Positions 34,445 to 39,531 of a DNA stretch of 39,531 nucleotides are shown in pieces. The stretch is from assembly GCA_013297765.1 (NCBI GenBank), contig JAAFID010000012.1, positions 1 through 39,531 on the forward strand, in the 5' to 3' direction. The notes below the pieces were generated by a model, which made no database searches, had not been told where the DNA came from, and saw only the letters and a program-made list of their open reading frames with translations. Positions within the stretch are counted from its first letter, which is position 1. Each line of letters opens with the position of its first letter. Position numbers and translations under genes: made by a program. This stretch comes from Cytophagales bacterium. GTDB taxonomy: Bacteria > Bacteroidota > Bacteroidia > Cytophagales > Cytophagaceae.

Positions 34445-34909
34445 ATGAAAGCTTATTTTAAAAAACTATTTACCTACAATCACTGGGCAAATGAAACAAC
34501 TTTGCAAACTTTAAAATATAACAATATTGTAGATGGCGAGGCAGTGAGGATTTATAGCCACGTAATTAATGCTCAATATATATGGTTTAGCAGAATCACA
34601 GGGAATAAAGAGCTGCATAAACCTGTATGGAGTGTACATTCGCTGGAAAGTATAGCTGATTTTTTGCCACAAAATTTGTCGTTGTGGATGGAGTATATCG
34701 ATGCCTTGACCGATGCAGAATTAGAAAGAAGTATTAATTACTCTAATTCGGAAGGGCATCAATTTGAAAATGTGGTAGGCGATATGTTACCACATTTGGT
34801 AAATCATGCTTCTTACCACCGTGGTCAGGTGGCTAAGCTGGTAAGGCAAGCAGGTTTTGCCCCCGCCAATACAGATTATATTACTTGGTGCAGAACAGTA
34901 AAATATTAG
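34445..34909 (+). CDS. DinB-family putative metal-dependent protein
   Basis: 154 residues, four-helix type. The three His of the DinB metal site are seen in FTYNHWAN, IYSHVINAQ and NHASYHRGQ. DinB/YfiT-like proteins bind a divalent metal; some are thiol-dependent transferases, but most, like this, have no known substrate. Despite the name the family is not DNA polymerase IV. The last 4 bases overlap the end of the convergent VTT-domain gene. Confidence 0.9.
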   Translation: MKAYFKKLFTYNHWANETTLQTLKYNNIVDGEAVRIYSHVINAQYIWFSRITGNKELHKPVWSVHSLESIADFLPQNLSLWMEYIDALTDAELERSINYSNSEGHQFENVVGDMLPHLVNHASYHRGQVAKLVRQAGFAPANTDYITWCRTVKY

Positions 34910-35637
34910 GCTCTATCAGTAGTATCATTGGTTTGGATAGCTTTGTCAATGCCTGATTTCAACGCTCTGTTGGCCAATAAGAATAAGCCCAATGAAGAAA
35001 GCATGAGCAATGCCACAAAGGAAATTTTTGCATAAATATTTTCTTTTGGGCCGTTCATAATTTCTGAAATATTTTTTGCTTCCATACCTAGCCAACTAAA
35101 TAAAAGTGTACGAGGCAGCATACCTGCCAATGTTGCAGGTATGTATTTGCTAAGCGTTGCCCCTAGCATAGAAAGTACAGCATTCATTACTGCAAAGGGA
35201 AGTATTGGAGAAATACGGGAAAAGAAAATGACCAGTAATTCTTTTTCCTTCAAATGCGTGAAAATACGAGCCGACTTGCCACCTTTTAAAAAATAGGACT
35301 TAAGTTTTCCATTATCAATTACCTGACCTAGGAAGAAACCAATAATAGTAGCCCCCAAATAGGCAGGAACCATATAAACAAGCGATTGCCAGCCTAAAAA
35401 ATACCCACCTACCAAGGCAATAAAAGTAGTATGCGTAAGACCTACAGCCATAGCTATAGCTGCAACCATGTATGCCAGCACCCAACTAAACTGCCCGAAG
35501 GTAAGTATCGTTTTTTCGTGCTGCACTAATAAGTAAACAATACCAGCATCGACCAATAGCGGAAGTATGGAAATGGCAAAAAGATAATAAACCGATTTCT
35601 GATTTTCTTCTAAAAATTCATTCAGCTCGTTCAACAT
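34906..35637 (-). CDS. VTT-domain (TVP38/TMEM64, DedA-like) membrane protein
   Basis: 243 residues with about six hydrophobic segments. The VTT signature is visible as ALVGGYFLGWQSLVYMVPAY, GATIIGFFLGQ, and FFSRISPILPFAVMNAVLSM with the conserved Arg and Pro. DedA/TVP38 proteins are thought to scramble or flip lipids such as undecaprenyl phosphate in the inner membrane. It follows dnaK on the same strand after a terminator hairpin and may receive readthrough. Confidence 0.87.
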   Translation of the reverse strand: MLNELNEFLEENQKSVYYLFAISILPLLVDAGIVYLLVQHEKTILTFGQFSWVLAYMVAAIAMAVGLTHTTFIALVGGYFLGWQSLVYMVPAYLGATIIGFFLGQVIDNGKLKSYFLKGGKSARIFTHLKEKELLVIFFSRISPILPFAVMNAVLSMLGATLSKYIPATLAGMLPRTLLFSWLGMEAKNISEIMNGPKENIYAKISFVALLMLSSLGLFLLANRALKSGIDKAIQTNDTTDRA

Positions 35638-35661
35638 AGGAGTAGTTTTTTATGAAAATGA

Positions 35662-35690
35662 AAGAGGCTGCTTTTAGTAAGCAGCCTCTT
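35662..35690 (-). terminator. Terminator after dnaK
   Basis: Perfect 12-base arms AAGAGGCTGCTT / AAGCAGCCTCTT with a 5-base loop, 20 bases beyond the dnaK stop; modest T tract on the minus strand. Confidence 0.7.
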
Positions 35691-35710
35691 CAAATTAGCA
35701 TTAGAAATAA

Positions 35711-37642
35711 TTATTTTTTACTTTCGCCGCTTACCTCTTCATAATCTACATCAGTCACACTGTCTGCACTTTGAGCTGAACCGTTTGCACTTTCATTTGC
35801 ACTGCCAGTTGCTGTATTTGCAGTAGGGTCGCCTTGTGTAGCACTATACATTTCTTGCGAGGCATTTTGCCATGCAGCATTTAGGCTTTCCATTGAGCTG
35901 TCAATAGCAGCCAAATCTTTGCTTTCATGTGCAGCTTTCAAACTTGCCAAAGCAGTTTCAATAGCAGATTTGTTGCCAGCAGAGATTTTTTCTCCATATT
36001 CTTTCAATTGTTTCTCCGATTGGAAGATTAACGAATCGGCAGCATTTACTTTCTCTATTTTTTCTTTCTCGGCTTTGTCGCCAGCTTCATTTGCTTTAGC
36101 TTCATTTTTCATTCTTTCTATTTCTGCATCAGAAAGTCCAGAAGAAGCTTCAATTCTTATTTTTTGCTCTTTTCCAGTGCCTTTATCTTTGGCCGACACG
36201 TTTAAAATTCCGTTGGCATCTATATCAAAAGTAACCTCTACTTGTGGTACGCCTCTAGGAGCAGGAGGAATATCGCTTAGGTGAAAACGGCCAATGGTTC
36301 TGTTATCTTTGGCCATTGCACGTTCGCCTTGCAATACATGAATCTCAACTGCTGGTTGATTGTCAGATGCTGTTGAGAATACTTCCGATTTTTTAGTAGG
36401 AATGGTAGTATTTGATTCTATCAATTTGGTAAATACGCCACCCATAGTTTCAATACCTAAAGAAAGTGGAGTTACATCTAGCAACAATACATCCTTAACA
36501 TCGCCTGACAATACACCACCTTGAATAGCAGCACCTAGTGCAACTACTTCATCAGGGTTTACCCCTTTTGAAGGTTTTTTGCCAAAGAATTTCTCAACTT
36601 CTTCTTGAATTCTTGGAATACGGGTTGAACCTCCTACCAAGATTACTTCGTCAATTTTATCTATAGAAAGACCAGCATCTTTAAGTGCTTTTTTGCATGG
36701 CTCTAGCGACCTACGGATAAGGCTATCGGCCAATTGCTCAAATTTTGCTCTGCTTAATGTTCTTACCAAATGTTTTGGAATACCATCTACAGGCATGATA
36801 TATGGCAAATTGATTTCTGTAGAAGTAGAGCTTGACAATTCAATTTTAGCTTTCTCAGCAGCTTCTTTTAAGCGTTGCAACGCCATTGGATCTTTTCTCA
36901 AGTCTATACGCTCGTCGTTCAAAAATTCTTCTGCCAGCCAGTCAATAATTACTTGGTCAAAATCATCACCACCTAAATGTGTATCGCCATTGGTAGATTT
37001 TACTTCAAAAACACCATCGCCCAATTCAAGGATAGATATATCGAAAGTACCACCACCAAGGTCAAATACTGCGATGGTCATGTCTTGATTTTTCTTGTCC
37101 ATACCATAGGCCAATGCCGCAGCAGTAGGCTCGTTGATAATTCTTTTTACGTCCAACCCAGCAATAGCACCAGCTTCTTTGGTAGCTTGTCTTTCAGCAT
37201 CGTTGAAATAGGCAGGAACAGTGATTACAGCTTCTTTTACTTCATATCCCAAATAGTCTTCTGCTGTTGTTTTCATCTTTTGAAGAATCATGGCAGAAAG
37301 TTCTTGGGGAGTATAATGGCGGTCGCCAATCTTTACTCTAGGAGTATCGTTTTGCCCTTGTTCTACTTTGTAAGAAACATGTGACGCCTCTTTATTCGAT
37401 TCGGTATAGGTTCTACCCATGAATCTTTTGATAGAAGATATGGTGTTGGTCGGGTTTGTGATGGCTTGTCTCTTGGCAGGATCGCCTACTTTTCTTTCAC
37501 CATTGCCGTTGTCTAAAAATGCAACGATAGAGGGGGTGGTTCTTCTGCCCTCACTGTTTGGAATTACCACAGCTTCATTACCTTCCATCACAGCAACGCA
37601 AGAGTTTGTAGTACCCAAATCAATACCAATTATTTTTCCCAT
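35711..37642 (-). CDS. dnaK: Molecular chaperone DnaK (Hsp70)
   Basis: 643 residues, full length. The ATPase domain has [25 protein letters not shown] and [11 protein letters not shown]; the substrate domain has [16 protein letters not shown] and [18 protein letters not shown]. The C-terminus is Ser/Asn/Ala-rich and ends near [12 protein letters not shown], as in DnaK proteins. It folds and protects proteins with DnaJ and GrpE, neither of which is in the window. No CIRCE operator was found upstream. The 615-base upstream gap contains an apparent small RNA gene instead. Confidence 0.98.
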   Translation of the reverse strand: MGKIIGIDLGTTNSCVAVMEGNEAVVIPNSEGRRTTPSIVAFLDNGNGERKVGDPAKRQAITNPTNTISSIKRFMGRTYTESNKEASHVSYKVEQGQNDTPRVKIGDRHYTPQELSAMILQKMKTTAEDYLGYEVKEAVITVPAYFNDAERQATKEAGAIAGLDVKRIINEPTAAALAYGMDKKNQDMTIAVFDLGGGTFDISILELGDGVFEVKSTNGDTHLGGDDFDQVIIDWLAEEFLNDERIDLRKDPMALQRLKEAAEKAKIELSSSTSTEINLPYIMPVDGIPKHLVRTLSRAKFEQLADSLIRRSLEPCKKALKDAGLSIDKIDEVILVGGSTRIPRIQEEVEKFFGKKPSKGVNPDEVVALGAAIQGGVLSGDVKDVLLLDVTPLSLGIETMGGVFTKLIESNTTIPTKKSEVFSTASDNQPAVEIHVLQGERAMAKDNRTIGRFHLSDIPPAPRGVPQVEVTFDIDANGILNVSAKDKGTGKEQKIRIEASSGLSDAEIERMKNEAKANEAGDKAEKEKIEKVNAADSLIFQSEKQLKEYGEKISAGNKSAIETALASLKAAHESKDLAAIDSSMESLNAAWQNASQEMYSATQGDPTANTATGSANESANGSAQSADSVTDVDYEEVSGESKK

Positions 37643-37862
37643 ATTATTTAAAGTAAAGTTTAATTTTTTCTTTCAAAGCTGTTTTATCAATAGCCATGCC
37701 ATCGATAATTAGGGTTTAGGCCATATTAAAAATCGGACAAGGTTTCATACATCTTTGTTTTTTGTATGACAATTATTTTAAAATCTAGTCTAATTGAAAA
37801 GAAGAAAGCCATTTTAAAGCGACATTTTGACAATTGATAGAAAAGATTGTTGAAGTAGGTAC

Positions 37863-37925
37863 AAAAAAAAACTTGGAGCAAAGGACGGGCGTCCTTTATT
37901 TGCTCCAAGATCTTTCAACCAGCTA
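37863..37925 (-). ncRNA. Candidate small RNA (about 60 nt) upstream of dnaK
   Basis: On the minus strand an exact TAnnTTTG promoter (37931-37938, with TTTG at 37959-37962) is followed by about 15 bases, then a long hairpin. The outer stem is CTTGGAGCAAA with TTTGCTCCAAG (37872-37882 and 37899-37909), the inner stem GGAC with GTCC around a 4-base loop. A run of about nine T ends it (37863-37871 on the complementary strand). There is no ATG inside. It could be a stand-alone small RNA or a terminated leader of dnaK, whose start is about 220 bases further on. Confidence 0.5.
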
Positions 37926-37930
37926 TGATT

Positions 37931-37962
37931 CAAAAATAGGGTTTCAAATTTTAATATCCAAA
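37931..37962 (-). promoter_or_regulatory. Promoter of the candidate small RNA
   Basis: Minus-strand TTTG (37959-37962), 20 bases, TATTTTTG (37931-37938), both exact to the Bacteroidota consensus. The predicted start is near 37925. Confidence 0.6.
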
Positions 37963-38227
37963 TATTTAGTAAATATTATTTCTGTTTATTTACCCTAAAT
38001 AGATACGGTAACTACTAGTATTTAAAAAAAATCGTTAAAAATTATTTTAAAATACATAAAAGATAATTTCCTGAAAATTATCGTAGGTCGTTATTTTGAT
38101 ATTTCTACCTTCTTTGTCCTAAATAATAATCTGAAAATGCTAAGTAAGGGGGCTCAATGTAGCATTGGAATAAATAAATTATGAGTGGGATTTTTTTGAA
38201 ATGAATGATGATTCTAAAATCTATCGT
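37963..38227. other. AT-rich intergenic DNA
   Basis: Part of the 615-base gap between dnaK and the rRNA methyltransferase gene. Beyond the small RNA unit no gene or repeat was recognised here, nor in 37643-37862 next to dnaK. Confidence 0.4.
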
Positions 38228-38235
38228 TATTTTTG
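38228..38235 (+). promoter_or_regulatory. Candidate -7 element for the rRNA methyltransferase gene
   Basis: TATTTTTG, exact TAnnTTTG, 22 bases before the GTG start at 38258. The nearest TTTG (38195-38198) is too distant for the usual spacing. Confidence 0.35.
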
Positions 38236-38257
38236 ACAATAAACGTAGAAAAATACT

Positions 38258-39466
38258 GTGAAAGAATTTCATCTCAACATTGTGCATGCTGTGGTAAGTG
38301 CACTTCAACAAATTTTTGAAGAAAATAAATATGCCGACAAGGTGATTGAAAAACTGCTGCGGTCGAACCCCAAATGGGGTAGCAGAGATCGTAAATTTAT
38401 AGCAGAAACTACTTACGAAGTGGTCCGTTGGCATAGGCTACTTAGGTATGTACAAAGCCCTGAAACAGAAATAGCAGTTAATCATTGGCATACGCTGGCA
38501 GCATGGTTTATCATTAGCAAACAAGCATTCCCCAAATGGAAAGAATTTGAAGGAGTAAATGCAAAACAAATTTTGGAAAATTACGAGCATGCCAAAAAAG
38601 TACGTGCATTGCGAGAAAGTATCCCCAATTGGATGGATAGTTTGATTAGTGCCGAATTGGGCGAAGCGACTTGGGATAAAGAAATTGGTTTTTTGAACAA
38701 TCAAGCAGGTGTAGTACTTAGGGTAAACACATTGAAAAAATCTGTGAAGCATTTGCAAAACGAATTGGCCACCGATGGCATTGCAACCTATACGGTGCAA
38801 GGCTTTCCAGATGCTTTGGTACTAGAGCGTAGGCAAAATATTTTTCAAACACAGCAATTTCAAAAAGGTTATTTTGAGGTACAAGATGCAGGTTCTCAGT
38901 TGATAGCTTCGTTTCTAAAAGTAGGCGAAGGCATGCGTGTAATAGATGCTTGTGCTGGTGCTGGGGGCAAGTCGCTGCACCTGGCCGCACAGATGCAAAA
39001 CAAAGGCAAGCTGATAGCCATGGATATTGAAGCATGGAAACTAGATGAATTGCAAAAAAGAGCCAAGCGTGCTGGGGTTTCTAACATTGAAACCCGCCCT
39101 ATTGAAGGCACGAAAACCATCAAACGACTAGAAGAAACAGCCGACAGATTGTTGCTCGACGTGCCTTGTAGTGGGCTGGGGGTATTGCGAAGAAACCCCG
39201 ATGCAAAATGGAAACTGTCGATGGACTTTATAGAAAAGGTAAGAAAAACACAAGCAGAAATCTTGGAAAGCTATTCTCGTATGCTGAAGGTCGATGGGCA
39301 AATGGTGTATGCTACTTGTAGCTTGTTGCCATCAGAAAATAGGAATCAAGTAGATCAATTTATTGCCTCCCAAAATGGCAGATTCGAATTTATAGAAGAC
39401 CGCTCGGTAATGCCCTCTGAGGGTTTCGATGGTTTTTATATGGCAAGGCTGGTGCGGAAGAGGTAG
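38258..39466 (+). CDS. RsmB/NOP-family rRNA (cytosine-C5) methyltransferase
   Basis: 402 residues from a GTG start at 38258; a later ATG would remove the conserved N-terminal RNA-binding region (NIVHAVVSALQQIFEENKYADKV). The SAM-binding motif is VIDACAGAGGKSLHLA, and the two catalytic cysteines are in DVPCSGLGVLRRNPD and ATCSLLPSENRNQV. RsmB methylates C967 of 16S rRNA; whether this protein has that exact target or the related RsmF one cannot be told. Ends near FYMARLVRKR. The remaining 65 bases of the window hold nothing recognised. Confidence 0.92.
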   Translation: MKEFHLNIVHAVVSALQQIFEENKYADKVIEKLLRSNPKWGSRDRKFIAETTYEVVRWHRLLRYVQSPETEIAVNHWHTLAAWFIISKQAFPKWKEFEGVNAKQILENYEHAKKVRALRESIPNWMDSLISAELGEATWDKEIGFLNNQAGVVLRVNTLKKSVKHLQNELATDGIATYTVQGFPDALVLERRQNIFQTQQFQKGYFEVQDAGSQLIASFLKVGEGMRVIDACAGAGGKSLHLAAQMQNKGKLIAMDIEAWKLDELQKRAKRAGVSNIETRPIEGTKTIKRLEETADRLLLDVPCSGLGVLRRNPDAKWKLSMDFIEKVRKTQAEILESYSRMLKVDGQMVYATCSLLPSENRNQVDQFIASQNGRFEFIEDRSVMPSEGFDGFYMARLVRKR

Positions 39467-39531
39467 GGGAGCTTTTATTTTTAAATGGAAAAGATTAATG
39501 TGGTTATAAAATTTATAAAGTACTAATTTAT

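Noticed and set aside
36693-37384. Plus-strand ORFs of 131 and 135 codons antisense to dnaK
   Set aside because: Long antisense frames are usual opposite dnaK because of its codon pattern; no independent start signals or motifs.
37726-37908. 60-codon minus-strand ORF upstream of dnaK
   Set aside because: It crosses the terminator hairpin and its T run and shows no protein-like pattern.
37643-38257. CIRCE (HrcA) operator upstream of dnaK
   Set aside because: Looked for TTAGCACTC and GAGTGCTAA arms; none present.
1-39531. CRISPR array, rRNA, tRNA, insertion sequence or prophage genes
   Set aside because: Scanned by eye for regular spaced repeats, tRNA TpsiC-like boxes with cloverleaf context, transposase and phage proteins; none supported.

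Overview
The window comes from a low-GC member of the Bacteroidota. The signs are a type IX secretion sorting domain, lipoproteins with short signal peptides and a late cysteine, Bacteroidota-type promoters (TTG or TTTG, about 19-22 bases, then TAnnTTTG), almost no Shine-Dalgarno sequences, and families typical of the phylum (DUF2795, DUF2911, DUF1573, YbbR between yajC and coaE). A Chitinophagales or Sphingobacteriales-like lineage is plausible, but I cannot place it further. Most of the window is ordinary chromosome; no phage, insertion sequence, CRISPR array, rRNA or tRNA gene was recognised.

Layout. 1-8.8 kb: the 3' part of a PBP1C-type peptidoglycan synthase cut by the window edge, an MscS channel, DUF3820 and MOSC proteins, a secreted esterase, a large FAD/Fe-S dehydrogenase and an NlpC/P60 lipoprotein. 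8.8-9.5 kb: a scar holding a broken MntA-type nucleotidyltransferase, the first codons of its HepT partner, and the orphan tail of a T9SS-secreted protein. 9.6-11.7 kb: a DUF2795 protein, ispD and queA. 12-15.1 kb: a SWIM/SNF2 helicase-like protein and an intact hepT-mntA toxin-antitoxin pair. 15.1-16.7 kb: two tandem leader-peptide/terminator units in front of a class I aminotransferase. 16.8-24.4 kb: a sodium-solute symporter, kdsA, a membrane coiled-coil protein, DUF2911, an unknown lipoprotein, ruvB and a Tat-exported superoxide dismutase. 24.7-25.9 kb: a TIR-like protein and an HU-family protein. 26.2-30.9 kb: a co-directional run (ytxH-like, DUF1573, yajC, ybbR-like, coaE, LOG, lytic transglycosylase, PNPOx-like). 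31-37.6 kb: a decayed coding fragment, a GH2 lipoprotein, DinB, a VTT-domain membrane protein and dnaK. 37.6-39.5 kb: a candidate small RNA with its own promoter and terminator, then an RsmB-like rRNA methyltransferase.

Most notable is 15157-15491. A canonical promoter leads almost directly into a 17-residue leader peptide rich in Ile, Leu and Val, then an intrinsic terminator. A second 24-residue leader peptide (12 of 24 residues Ile, Leu or Val) and a very strong second terminator follow, and the aminotransferase begins 32 bases later. The first unit shows mutually exclusive pairings of the kind used in ribosome-mediated attenuation. This predicts branched-chain amino acid control of the aminotransferase. 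Second is the apparent small RNA gene upstream of dnaK. Also worth attention are the TIR-like protein with Gln in place of the usual Glu, the SNF2 protein lacking the motif VI arginines, and the scarred toxin-antitoxin remnant.
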